Of a stretch of 64,000 bases of DNA, positions 19,186 through 27,083 are shown piece after piece (within the stretch, counting starts at the first letter, position 1; each line of letters opens with the position of its first letter). The stretch spans positions 1,178,001-1,242,000 of the forward strand of contig CAVYRG010000001.1 of assembly GCA_963770915.1 (NCBI GenBank), written 5' to 3'. The position numbers were made by a program, and so were the translations under genes. The stretch comes from PALSA-270 sp963770915. GTDB taxonomy: Bacteria > Acidobacteriota > Terriglobia > Terriglobales > Acidobacteriaceae. The notes beneath the pieces were generated by a model. The model was not told where the DNA came from. It saw nothing but the letters and a program-made list of their open reading frames with translations, and did not search any database.

Positions 19186-20481
19186 ATGGATCGGCGCAGT
19201 TTGACAAGACTCTCCGTGGTTCCATGTCTAGTGGCGATGCAGCTTCTTGCTGCGACGGATCGGGGGTTCGCTGGTGATCTGAAAATCCCTCTACCGCGGC
19301 ACAGTGTATCCACCCCCAGCCAGACGCTCAACCGCGATGGTGTTGCGGAACTCAAGCGCGGGCATGAAGAAAAAGCCAAGCGTCTCTTTTATCGAGCCTA
19401 TTTACTGGACCCAGATGACCCGTTCACGTTGAATAATCTCGGATATATCGCCGAATTGGAGGGCGATGCCGATCAGGCGCTCCGCTTCTATGCATTGGCG
19501 GCGCGCGACCCCACGCAAGCGATCATCGCCGAATCCAGCGAAACAGCGCTCCAGGGCAAGCCCTTGGCCCAGGCATTTCATCAGGTGCAAGATTCTGAAC
19601 AGAAGATCGGCGACTTCGAGATCAATCGGATCAACGAGCAGGCGATTACGCTGTTGCAAAAAGGACGGGTGTTGGAAGCTGGGAATCTGCTGAAAACAGA
19701 GTTGCCGCGGCATCCCCGCGATCCCTTCCTGCTCAACAATCTGGGCTATGCCATGGAGTGCGTGGGAGATATCGAGGGAGCACTACGATACTACTCGGCA
19801 GCAGCCAGTGTGCATTCAACGGAACCGATTGTGCTGACTCCACGCCTGAAATGGCGTGGCCGGGCGATTAGCGAGGTCGCAAAGGAAAACGCAACCGCTC
19901 TCAGCGAGCAAATCGCCCGGGGCGAAGGAGTGGAAGCTGCGACCGCCCGCCTTAATCTTCGTGGAGTAGCAGCCCTGAATGCCAATAATCCCGCGGCTGC
20001 GCGGGAGTTTTTTTTAAAGGCATATCAAGAGGATCCGCGGAATGCCTTCACCCTGAATAATCTGGGCTATCTCGCCGAACTGGCGGGGGACCGGGAAACT
20101 GCCGACATGTACTACGACGCAGCTCGTTCCGGGCAAGAAGCGAATGATCGGGTCAGCTATGCCACTCGTCCGGATGCGGAGGGCCGGCGGATTGATAACC
20201 TGGCTGACCACAACGAGTCGGACGTAGAGTCCACTTTGAGGGCGATTCAAGAGGCAAAGCGGCAGGCGCCAAGACCCATCGAGCTTAAGCGTCGCGCCGC
20301 GGCCTCAGGATCAAATGCTGAAGCGAATTCCGCCACCAACTCCGGGAGCCGTGAGGAGCGTGCGACGCCCGTCCCTCCGATCGCTGTCCCGCCCCCCGCG
20401 CTTCCTGCGCTGCCGCCGCCACAACCAGACGAAGACCGAAATGCAACGCAGCCAGAAAATCCTCCCCCGCAACAGCAATAG
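19186..20481 (+). CDS. Exported TPR protein with proline-rich tail
   Basis: The 431-residue protein starts at ATG 19186, with a signal peptide in the first 30 residues (VVPCLVAMQLLAATD). It carries three copies of a TPR pair, each marked by LNNLGY: DDPFTLNNLGYIAELEGD, RDPFLLNNLGYAMECVGD and RNAFTLNNLGYLAELAGD, spaced roughly 100-110 residues. The copies are alike, suggesting internal duplication. The last 60 residues are low-complexity and Pro-rich. It is probably a periplasmic scaffold. The gene diverges from 18230-19060 and converges on the GT4 gene. An assembly role for the glycan machinery is inferred from position only. Confidence 0.7.
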   Translation: MDRRSLTRLSVVPCLVAMQLLAATDRGFAGDLKIPLPRHSVSTPSQTLNRDGVAELKRGHEEKAKRLFYRAYLLDPDDPFTLNNLGYIAELEGDADQALRFYALAARDPTQAIIAESSETALQGKPLAQAFHQVQDSEQKIGDFEINRINEQAITLLQKGRVLEAGNLLKTELPRHPRDPFLLNNLGYAMECVGDIEGALRYYSAAASVHSTEPIVLTPRLKWRGRAISEVAKENATALSEQIARGEGVEAATARLNLRGVAALNANNPAAAREFFLKAYQEDPRNAFTLNNLGYLAELAGDRETADMYYDAARSGQEANDRVSYATRPDAEGRRIDNLADHNESDVESTLRAIQEAKRQAPRPIELKRRAAASGSNAEANSATNSGSREERATPVPPIAVPPPALPALPPPQPDEDRNATQPENPPPQQQ

Positions 20482-20502
20482 CGGCGTCCCTCTCACAAAT
20501 CG

Positions 20503-21792
20503 TCAATTCGGTTCAGCGGAGGATTGGGCAATTTCGTCTTCATTCTGCCATTTTTGAATTTTGTCGCCGACAGTGCGGGCAAGTCTGTCCGTTTTTCGAA
20601 TCCGGAATGGACCGGCACGACGCATGCCAGCCGCCAATTGCAGCGTCTTCACGCGTTCGTGTTGGCGGAAGGATCGAATGTATTCCCGCACCACGCGCGG
20701 CATACTCATGGCAATTCCGGCTGCATAACTTCGCCAGGCCATCGCCTTCAGTTCCTCGGGAGAATTCAAAGCAACGAGCAGTTGTTCAACCAGACTGTCC
20801 GCGCTACCTGGCGTGAAGAACCGGATGGCAATCCCTTCGTGCTCAGCAATCTCCCGAAAATCCCGGATGCCGGAGGCGATGACCGGGACCCCATACTGCG
20901 CAGCAAGGTGCGCCACGCCGCTGGAGCCAGCGGATGATGAGTAGGGCATCACCGCTATGCTCGCTTCGCGAAATAGGTCGGCAATCGCTTTCTCCTGCAC
21001 GTAACCCAGGAAGCGAATGCGGCTGCAGGCGTGGCGCCGCGCCACAGACTGCACATAGCCGGGAGTTTTCGGATGATCTCCGCCGGCAACTATCAACTGC
21101 ACATCGGGCAACTTCGCTGCCACCTGATGAAACGCCTCGATCAATAGCTCAAGACGCTTATACGTTCCCCATTTTCCGAACGCAAGAAGGCGGTGGGTGG
21201 GGTTTCCTCTCCGTGCAAAATCCGGGGGATCCGGTTTCCCGGCGAAGATTCCATGCGACCGCACACTGACCCGCCCGCGATGGTATTTTTCATCCAAGGT
21301 CCGGCGATAGGTGGGGAGTAATACGGAAAGCGAATTCGCGCTTAAGAGCAAATGCGTGGCCAGCCAGCCTCCGGCTCGGAACAACATGGGCGAGCCTACT
21401 GCGGCATCATCCAAGTCGACAGTCTCGAAGAGCTGATGGAGTGTCACATGCGTGTACACCCCACTCATGCGAGCGGCAATCGGTGTCGCGAGCCCCAATA
21501 CGGCTGCCAAAGGGCGCGCTCCAAAACTGGCAAACCCCAGATTGAACCAGGCCACATCAGGCTTTGCGATCTGCATAGCACGCAACAGAGTCGCTATGCT
21601 GCGATGCTTTTCAAAACCCCAACAACGCATCACTTTAAAGCCGGGCAGTTCATCGGCTGGCGCCGGGAGGTAATCTCCCAAAACCGTCAGCTCTACACAC
21701 GGCTCCTGTCGAAGTCGTTCGGCTACATGAAAGCCGTATTCGTTGAGGGCATTGCGACCCGGCGGAAACGAGGTGATGAGCGCGATCTTCAT
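20503..21792 (-). CDS. Glycosyltransferase family 4 (GT4)
   Basis: This 429-residue protein has the GT-B fold of family 4. The N-terminal domain opens ALITSFPPGRNALNEYGFHV, a typical nucleotide-sugar transferase start, and the C-terminal domain holds LLAFGKWGTYKRLELLIEAF and MPYSSSAGSSGVAHLAAQYG. The E-x7-E pair of GT4 is not evident: an Asp-rich DFREIAEHEG follows the glycine-rich turn. It would transfer a sugar from a nucleotide donor to a growing glycan at the cytoplasmic face. The start ATG at 21792 overlaps the stop of the GT2 gene by 4 bp. It is the last gene of the operon from 25178 down. Donor and acceptor are unknown. Confidence 0.8.
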   Translation of the reverse strand: MKIALITSFPPGRNALNEYGFHVAERLRQEPCVELTVLGDYLPAPADELPGFKVMRCWGFEKHRSIATLLRAMQIAKPDVAWFNLGFASFGARPLAAVLGLATPIAARMSGVYTHVTLHQLFETVDLDDAAVGSPMLFRAGGWLATHLLLSANSLSVLLPTYRRTLDEKYHRGRVSVRSHGIFAGKPDPPDFARRGNPTHRLLAFGKWGTYKRLELLIEAFHQVAAKLPDVQLIVAGGDHPKTPGYVQSVARRHACSRIRFLGYVQEKAIADLFREASIAVMPYSSSAGSSGVAHLAAQYGVPVIASGIRDFREIAEHEGIAIRFFTPGSADSLVEQLLVALNSPEELKAMAWRSYAAGIAMSMPRVVREYIRSFRQHERVKTLQLAAGMRRAGPFRIRKTDRLARTVGDKIQKWQNEDEIAQSSAEPN

Positions 21793-22526
21793 GGCTCACT
21801 CGAACGCAACGCCAGGTCCCGCGAAAGCCGGCCCAGCAGGTGCAAGTAGTGTACGGCGACGCTCGCGTTGGCCTTGCTTCTACCAGCCGTGCGAACACCG
21901 AAACGATAAGGGATCTCCTCTGCTTGCTGGATGCGCCCCCTTACCAGAATTTCTAGCAAGAGTTTGAAGCCGGTGGTTTGAAAGGCCAGCCCGTCGATAC
22001 AACGGCGATGAACCAGAAAGAACCCTGACATGGGGTCGGCGACCCGGAGGTTCCTTTTTGAAATCAGAGGCGCTGCCGCAAGGGTGCTCAGGCGTGAAAC
22101 CGCGGCCCGCAGCGGGTTCCAACCTTTGGTTCCATGATTCAACGTATAGCGGCTGGCGACAACAATATCGGCGTGCTCCGTCGCTTCCAGCAATTTCGGC
22201 AACAAATCAGGAGGATGCTGCAGGTCGGCGTCCATCACGCCAAGCAGGTTTGCTCGGGACTGACTCCAACCGTACAGCACCGCGCCCGCTAGACCTCGTT
22301 CGCCAAGGCGAGAAATCACACGCAGACGCGGATCTCGTCTGGCCCATTCTTTGGCTTTCTCCACGGTTCCGTCGGTGCTTCCGTCATCGACGATGACGAT
22401 TTCGTATTCATGCCGCGTCGAACTCAATACATCGGTGAGCTCACCAAGGAGTCTGTCGATATTTCCGGTTTCGTTTAGTGTTGGGACCACCAGGGCAAAA
22501 CGATTCTCCCAAACTCGAGACATCAT
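21789..22526 (-). CDS. Glycosyltransferase family 2, polyprenol-phosphate mannosyltransferase type
   Basis: This 245-residue GT2 enzyme resembles dolichol/polyprenol-phosphate mannosyl- or glucosyltransferases. It has the N-terminal VPTLNETGNIDRLL, IVDDGSTDGT for donor binding, and MDADLQHPP, whose DxD chelates the metal. Such enzymes make polyprenol-phosphate sugars, the donor for GT-C transferases, which fits the PTPS_related protein at 10060-11841. ATG 22526 was chosen because a further start at 22553 would be TTG. It has no clear C-terminal membrane segment. It overlaps the GT4 gene by 4 bp and lies 41 bp after the kinase-like gene. Confidence 0.8.
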   Translation of the reverse strand: MMSRVWENRFALVVPTLNETGNIDRLLGELTDVLSSTRHEYEIVIVDDGSTDGTVEKAKEWARRDPRLRVISRLGERGLAGAVLYGWSQSRANLLGVMDADLQHPPDLLPKLLEATEHADIVVASRYTLNHGTKGWNPLRAAVSRLSTLAAAPLISKRNLRVADPMSGFFLVHRRCIDGLAFQTTGFKLLLEILVRGRIQQAEEIPYRFGVRTAGRSKANASVAVHYLHLLGRLSRDLALRSSEP

Positions 22527-22567
22527 TCCAGGCCTCGCTTCCGTAGCGCGCAAGCCTTGGATGACGC

Positions 22568-23329
22568 CTAAATACTGGCGGTTGGGTCGCTTTGTACTCT
22601 ACAGGAATTCTTCAACCGGCCTACGGAATCCACGGTAAATTCATTAAGCGAAGACGTCTGTACGAGGCGGGAGTGGCAGATATGGGTCAAAATTTCGTTC
22701 GTCACATCCTCCAACCCGGCTTCAGAAACAATGATCAGCTCCGGAACAATTTCCTGAAGGCGCAGGAAGTTCTCGCGGTTTTGATGCATGAATTCCAGTG
22801 GATACTCGGGCTTCCTTGCAAAAGCGAGGGCGGGCGACGCGTCGAGGACAAAAGCCAGGTTGGGCACGGGCGCCAGTTGCAAGAGGGCCTTGCCGTAGGC
22901 ACGTGCCGCAAACGATTGCGAATAGACATTCGCGATTTGGTCGTAAACATAGCGATCAAAAATTACGACGTCGTGGTTCTGTATATGTTGGCTGGCAAGG
23001 AGGTGGCGCAATCGCGCAACGTCCATCAAATAGAGTCCTGACCTCCCTCCGGTCAGGTACCATTTCCGAACATGCTTGCCGTTTTTAGGCGCGAATGAAC
23101 TCTCGGAATCAAGGCAGTCTACCGTACAGCTTCCGACTCCAGCACGCATCCTCGGCCAAATGGCAACATGGTCCCAGAAGCTAAGCCGCAACACGCGAAG
23201 ACCCTGTTCCTGCAGGTACAGTGAGACATGCTCGATTTGTGTCGTCTTCCCCGAACCGTCAATTCCAGAAAAGGTAATCAAGAACGGGCGCGGGATGGGG
23301 GAGTGCATATCGGGTTTCTCTGGGGCCAT
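22568..23329 (-). CDS. Thymidylate kinase-like P-loop kinase
   Basis: The 253-residue protein has the P-loop GIDGSGKTTQ about 20 residues in and the DRYVYDQ segment (near residue 140) of the thymidylate kinase superfamily. It differs from housekeeping TMK: it is longer than the usual 205-215 residues, lacks the TREPGGT segment after the P-loop, and lies inside a glycosyltransferase operon. ATG 23329 was chosen; ATG 23308 is possible. A role in activating a nucleotide, sugar or lipid acceptor is inferred from position, and substrate is unknown. It runs 23 bp after the frameshifted gene at 23353-23776. Confidence 0.65.
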   Translation of the reverse strand: MAPEKPDMHSPIPRPFLITFSGIDGSGKTTQIEHVSLYLQEQGLRVLRLSFWDHVAIWPRMRAGVGSCTVDCLDSESSFAPKNGKHVRKWYLTGGRSGLYLMDVARLRHLLASQHIQNHDVVIFDRYVYDQIANVYSQSFAARAYGKALLQLAPVPNLAFVLDASPALAFARKPEYPLEFMHQNRENFLRLQEIVPELIIVSEAGLEDVTNEILTHICHSRLVQTSSLNEFTVDSVGRLKNSCRVQSDPTASI

Positions 23330-23352
23330 GTGTTTGCAAAGACTCTCCTGGC

Positions 23353-23776
23353 TTAAGGATGAATAGATGCGGAAGCGCCGGGTGGCCGTGCTGGACTTTT
23401 CTGAGACAAAACGGCAACCGAACCGACTGCGATCCCGGCCCCGGCTATCAAACCCAGCTTGATGAGGAGTGACCGATGGCTGCGCTGACGGGCCGGCGCG
23501 ACGGCTGCGCCCGCTGGCTGGGCAACCGGCGCTCCTTTCACGCTGGGCGCCTTCGCTCCAGCAGCTCCTGAAGGAACAGGCACTGGCTGCTGACTCTCGG
23601 GCGTCTGTGCAGACTGGGGTTGCGGCGCATCGGGCAGGGCATCGCCTGACTTCTGGTCGGCACTGCTCGCCTCGGGGAGAACTCGCCCAAAGGCGCGCCT
23701 CACTCCAGATCAGAAATGCGCTCACTACCAGACCAATCGAGATGCACCTTGAACATCTGTGGCTCATTTGATTCAT
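23353..23776 (-). pseudogene. Frameshifted small membrane protein with Pro-rich periplasmic part
   Basis: The start ATG at 23776 overlaps the STAS-gene stop (ATGA) and opens a signal segment, ISIGLVVSAFLIWSEARLWA, in one frame. The rest reads in another frame from about 23700: a Pro/Gln/Ala-rich stretch with DALPDAPQPQSAQ, then a hydrophobic segment (LLIKLGLIAGAGIAVGSVAV) and a short tail. One indel in or near the run TTTGGGCGAG (about 23670-23700) would join them into a protein of about 140 residues. Similar small proteins with a PDAPQPQ segment are familiar from acidobacterial genomes. Either the gene is broken or the sequence has an error. The retained frame in the tail argues for the latter or a recent event. 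Confidence 0.5.
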
Positions 23777-24159
23777 TGGCATGCTCCGAAGCCTCGAGAT
23801 TGGCTCGGCTTTGGATTTTCAGCAAGGCTCTCTCCGGAAATCGGCAAACCGGCAAGCGCCTCTTTTACTGAACTGAAAACCGGCACGAGCGATGAAATTC
23901 GGCTCACTTCGAGAAGTATCCGGTTGACGCGGTGGCCTGCGACCAGGAGCATTCGCGTGTCACGGCCTACCACCTGAGCGACACACTTCAGTAGCACTTC
24001 GAGGTCTTTGCCATTCAGAAAGGGGCAGGCGGATAGGTCCACGATTACAGGGGATCGGGAAGCGCGCAAGGCAGCGAGAAGTTTCCTACGCCGCGGCCGG
24101 CGCCAGGCGGAACTCGACGCGCAGGGAAAAGGAAGAATGACGCTTGCGACGCTATTCAT
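23773..24159 (-). CDS. Stand-alone STAS-domain protein
   Basis: This 128-residue protein is a single STAS domain of the anti-sigma-factor antagonist kind. VIVDLSACPFLNGKDLEVLL (about residues 40-59) aligns with the switch region of SpoIIAA-like proteins, but the phosphorylatable Ser of the usual DSSGL is replaced by Asn-Gly. It may therefore be non-switching. The start ATG 24159 lies 8 bp after the hexapeptide-repeat gene and its stop overlaps the next start, so it is a true operon member in a glycosyltransferase cluster. STAS proteins also occur with flippases and exporters. No anti-sigma kinase is nearby. Confidence 0.65.
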   Translation of the reverse strand: MNSVASVILPFPCASSSAWRRPRRRKLLAALRASRSPVIVDLSACPFLNGKDLEVLLKCVAQVVGRDTRMLLVAGHRVNRILLEVSRISSLVPVFSSVKEALAGLPISGESLAENPKPSQSRGFGACQ

Positions 24160-24167
24160 AGCTCTAC

Positions 24168-25178
24168 TCACAGTCGCACCTCGACCCATGGCTGTGGCAT
24201 GGCAGAGAACGGTGCAAGGTCTCGCGCTAAGACGTCTTCCGCTCGCGAGGAAACATGGTTCCCAATCGGGCAGGTCTTTGGGCTGGATGTATTGGAATGG
24301 ACCCTTCGTCCCAAGCGGGCGGGCTGTAGATCCGCAACCGCGCCACAGGTCAGGTCTTCCAGATACCTTCCGTCCACTAGCGCATGCCGGATCAGAATGC
24401 CCGGGGCCAAATAGGTCTTTGGCAAGACCGTTGATCGCTCCACCGTAGTTCCGCAATCCACGACGCAATCGCGCTCTACTGACGCAAAGGGGCCGATAGT
24501 TGCGCCAGCGCGAACGATGGTGCGCGCTCCGATATAAGTGGGACCGATGATCCTTGCCGATTCTGCGAGATTCACGTCTTCTCCGATCCACACTTGCTCA
24601 CGAATCTCTGACCCAAATGGCCGCATGGCACAGGCCCCGGTCAGCCCATCTCTCACCAGCTCTTGCCTCTCCATCGCCGATACAATCCGCTTGGCATATC
24701 CTCGAAATTGATAAGGCATTCCTTCGCAATCGCTTGGAGCACAGACGGATTCGCGTTTTCCGGACGCGTTTAACTTGCGATGATCCAGTAGGCATACGCC
24801 CAAATCACCGCGCGCATCGTGGGCCGCGGTTATCGGGTTTTCCCTCTCACAATGAAAGCGAAGAAAATCGGCGAGATCGATTTCCGCATACGAGTTGGGC
24901 TTGATCAAAAGAAGCCGCTCGATTGGGTCGTGGGCAAACACCGGCGGCAAAGTCCACGCAATATCGTCGTGATGGCTGGCAGTAAGCCACAGGCTTTGCA
25001 GTCCTACATTGCGTACGCGATCCATCCACGACCGCAAAACGTCGTTGCCCAGTATTGGTGTGCGCGCGGAATAGCGCGGTTGCGGGCGGTTGCTAAATGC
25101 GAGAGCAGGGAGATAATCCTCATGGGTCGGCATGAGGTCTTCTCTGCTTGGAACAACGATCGCTGCACACAATTCCAC
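24168..25178 (-). CDS. Nucleotidyltransferase-like protein with hexapeptide-repeat domain
   Basis: This 336-residue protein starts with GTG at 25178 after GGAAATAAGAAA. The N-terminal half looks like a degenerate sugar-nucleotidyltransferase domain: CAAIVVPSREDLMPTH sits where GTP/UTP transferases bind nucleotide, but the GGxGTR loop is missing, so it may be inactive. Residues about 195-285 form a left-handed beta-helix with imperfect hexapeptide repeats (ARIIGPTYIGARTIVRAGAT, IGPFASVERDCVVDCGTTVE). The plan is that of GlmU/mannose-1-phosphate guanylyltransferase relatives. It is the first gene of the operon to 20503. It could be a regulator or acyltransferase-like partner; context supports a role in glycan precursor supply. 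Confidence 0.55.
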   Translation of the reverse strand: MELCAAIVVPSREDLMPTHEDYLPALAFSNRPQPRYSARTPILGNDVLRSWMDRVRNVGLQSLWLTASHHDDIAWTLPPVFAHDPIERLLLIKPNSYAEIDLADFLRFHCERENPITAAHDARGDLGVCLLDHRKLNASGKRESVCAPSDCEGMPYQFRGYAKRIVSAMERQELVRDGLTGACAMRPFGSEIREQVWIGEDVNLAESARIIGPTYIGARTIVRAGATIGPFASVERDCVVDCGTTVERSTVLPKTYLAPGILIRHALVDGRYLEDLTCGAVADLQPARLGRRVHSNTSSPKTCPIGNHVSSRAEDVLARDLAPFSAMPQPWVEVRL

Positions 25179-25587
25179 TTTCTTATTTCCTTTCCGAACG
25201 CGGAAGGCCTTGCCCCAAACCTTTCTCGCGAGCCCGCATCACGCAATTGTCGGACCGTTGAGATGTAGAGGATGTGCTAGGAAGATGTCGAGGGCAAAGC
25301 AAAATACAGCATTTTGCAGAGATGGAGCAGGGACAATCCTGTAGGCAGAGAGGACCATCGCTTTGGTGGCCCCAGTCCGGATCACACCAAGCCCAATCCA
25401 AAGCGAAACCTACCAACAATTGTGTAGGTAGAAAGACCCATAAGCCCAATCTGTTCATGCACTTCCGATTGGGGGTCTCGCGCAAATGTTCTTGAGTCGC
25501 GCAACCTGATGTACATAAAATCCGAAAGCAAATACTGAAAACCCTGTAGGGCGCGGCCCACCGTGCCCTATGCACGGAGCCCGCTTG
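25179..25587. promoter_or_regulatory. 409-bp divergent spacer with two 18-bp palindromes (sites G, G2)
   Basis: The spacer separates the divergent genes starting at 25178 and 25588. It holds CTACCAACAATTGTGTAG at 25410-25427, whose outer arms extend to ACCTAC/GTAGGT and whose core ACAATTGT is itself a palindrome. ATACTGAAAACCCTGTAG lies at 25532-25549, 38 bp before ATG 25588. Both fit the CTAC-N10-GTAG pattern found upstream of other genes here (the second with one mismatch). Two further CCTGTAGG-type half-sites occur at about 25338 and 25543. No convincing coding frame was found. Confidence 0.4.
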
Positions 25588-26886
25588 ATGAAAACATTCG
25601 TCCTTTTGCTGGCATTGAGTTCTGGAACGACGGCCCTAGCCGGCGTCTCGGTTTCCGCGCCAGCCAATGGAAGCCAAGTAAGTTCCACGGTCCAGTACGT
25701 GGCATCGGCAACTACTTCTTGCCCAGGTGGCATCGCGGCCATGGGAATCTATACAGCTCCCAATGTGCTCGTCTATTTCACCCAAGGCGCCAAGCTCAAC
25801 GCGTTGCTCAACCTTAATTCCGGCGTATACAACACAGTAGTCGAGGAATGGGACAACTGCGGCGGAGCTTCGGTTGCACCGGTTACCATCACGGTGGGCG
25901 GCAGTGCGCAAGTGATGGTTAGCGCTCCGCATAGTAACGCCACGGTGAGCCCTCTGGTGCAGTATGTGGCATCGGCGAGTTCCTCCTGCCCGAAGGGCGT
26001 CGCCGCCATGGGAATCTATACGGCGCCCGGGGTGCTCGCGTACGCCACGCAAGGTGACCGGCTCAATACGTTGCTTACCCTCAGCCCGGGCGTTTACAAC
26101 ACGGTAGTAGAAGAATGGGACAACTGCGGTGGTGCTTCGGTGGCGCCCATTGTGATCAATGTAGGAGGCGCCCCGAATGGGGGTGTTTTCAGCGACCTTC
26201 AGAAACAACCATCGGGATGGACAGGATATGCGCTGTTGCCACCCCTATACGATATTTGTAATTCTTGCGCCTCTTCAGGGCCCCAGACTACGTGGGCAAT
26301 GACCCAGAATATCGCTTCGCCATCGCTCAGCGGACACGCAACTCGCATGGATATTGGCGGACAAACTATTTATTCAGATATGCTCTGGAACAACCATCTG
26401 ATCGGAGACTTTTCCTCGCAAGGTTTGCCTGACTCCAATCGCGCGATCGTCCCCAACCTCCACAACTTCGTCTATGACGTCTACTTTTACGCCAGTGATC
26501 TCAACTCCCCGCAAGCGTTGGAATTCGATATCAACCAGTTTGTCGGTGGCAATTCCTACATTTGGGGGCATGAATGTCGGATCGGTGGAGGCCATGAGTG
26601 GGACATCTGGGACAATCCGGGTCAGACCTGGATTCCCACGGGCATTGCCTGCAACCCCGTGCCAAGCGCCTGGAACCACCTCATTCTCCAAGTCCAGCGC
26701 ACTTCGGACAATCAACTCCTGTTCCAATCGATCACGCTCAACGGAGTGACATCCATTCTCAACCACTACGAGAGTCCCACTCCAACGACATGGTATGGCG
26801 TGACCATCAACTACCAACAAGATGGGAACTTCGCGCAGACGCCATACTCGATCTGGCTTGACAATCTGAAATTTGCCTACTGGTAG
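25588..26886 (+). CDS. Secreted protein with two Ig-like repeats and a LamG-like domain
   Basis: This 432-residue protein starts at ATG 25588, which has GGAG 8 bp before it; an in-frame ATG at 25570 is less well placed. The signal peptide ends about residue 19 (SSGTTALAG). Two tandem copies of an about 85-residue beta domain follow, each with YVASA, SCP, MGIYTAP and VYNTVVEEWDNCGGAS, differing at few positions. Residues about 200-432 are beta-rich (CASSGPQTTWAMTQN to the end) and look like a concanavalin/LamG jelly roll. The repeats are close kin of the pseudogene at 1768-2436. The protein is probably extracellular; its ligand is unknown. Confidence 0.7.
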   Translation: MKTFVLLLALSSGTTALAGVSVSAPANGSQVSSTVQYVASATTSCPGGIAAMGIYTAPNVLVYFTQGAKLNALLNLNSGVYNTVVEEWDNCGGASVAPVTITVGGSAQVMVSAPHSNATVSPLVQYVASASSSCPKGVAAMGIYTAPGVLAYATQGDRLNTLLTLSPGVYNTVVEEWDNCGGASVAPIVINVGGAPNGGVFSDLQKQPSGWTGYALLPPLYDICNSCASSGPQTTWAMTQNIASPSLSGHATRMDIGGQTIYSDMLWNNHLIGDFSSQGLPDSNRAIVPNLHNFVYDVYFYASDLNSPQALEFDINQFVGGNSYIWGHECRIGGGHEWDIWDNPGQTWIPTGIACNPVPSAWNHLILQVQRTSDNQLLFQSITLNGVTSILNHYESPTPTTWYGVTINYQQDGNFAQTPYSIWLDNLKFAYW

Positions 26887-27083
26887 CTTCCCCAAACCTG
26901 CTCTTACATTGGAGCAAGGGAGTGCCGGCAAAATACCGTGCCTTTCGCCCTTTCTTTTTGCAGGGTCCTCTTTCTATTTAGGACTCATCGAGCTTTCTCA
27001 CCCGCCGTTTTCCAAAAGTCTTAACCAACTCCCCGTCTCGAATATTCATCTAGTATTCCTGAAATTCGAGAGGGAGACGCCGC

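Noticed and set aside
23330..23782. N-terminal extension of the kinase-like gene
   Set aside because: The upstream 150 codons read Arg/Cys/Pro-rich shadow sequence over a different gene; a normal P-loop start lies at 23329.
25183..25575. Minus-strand frame in the divergent spacer
   Set aside because: It covers two palindromes and promoter-like DNA and has a composition (many Cys, no order) unlike a real protein.
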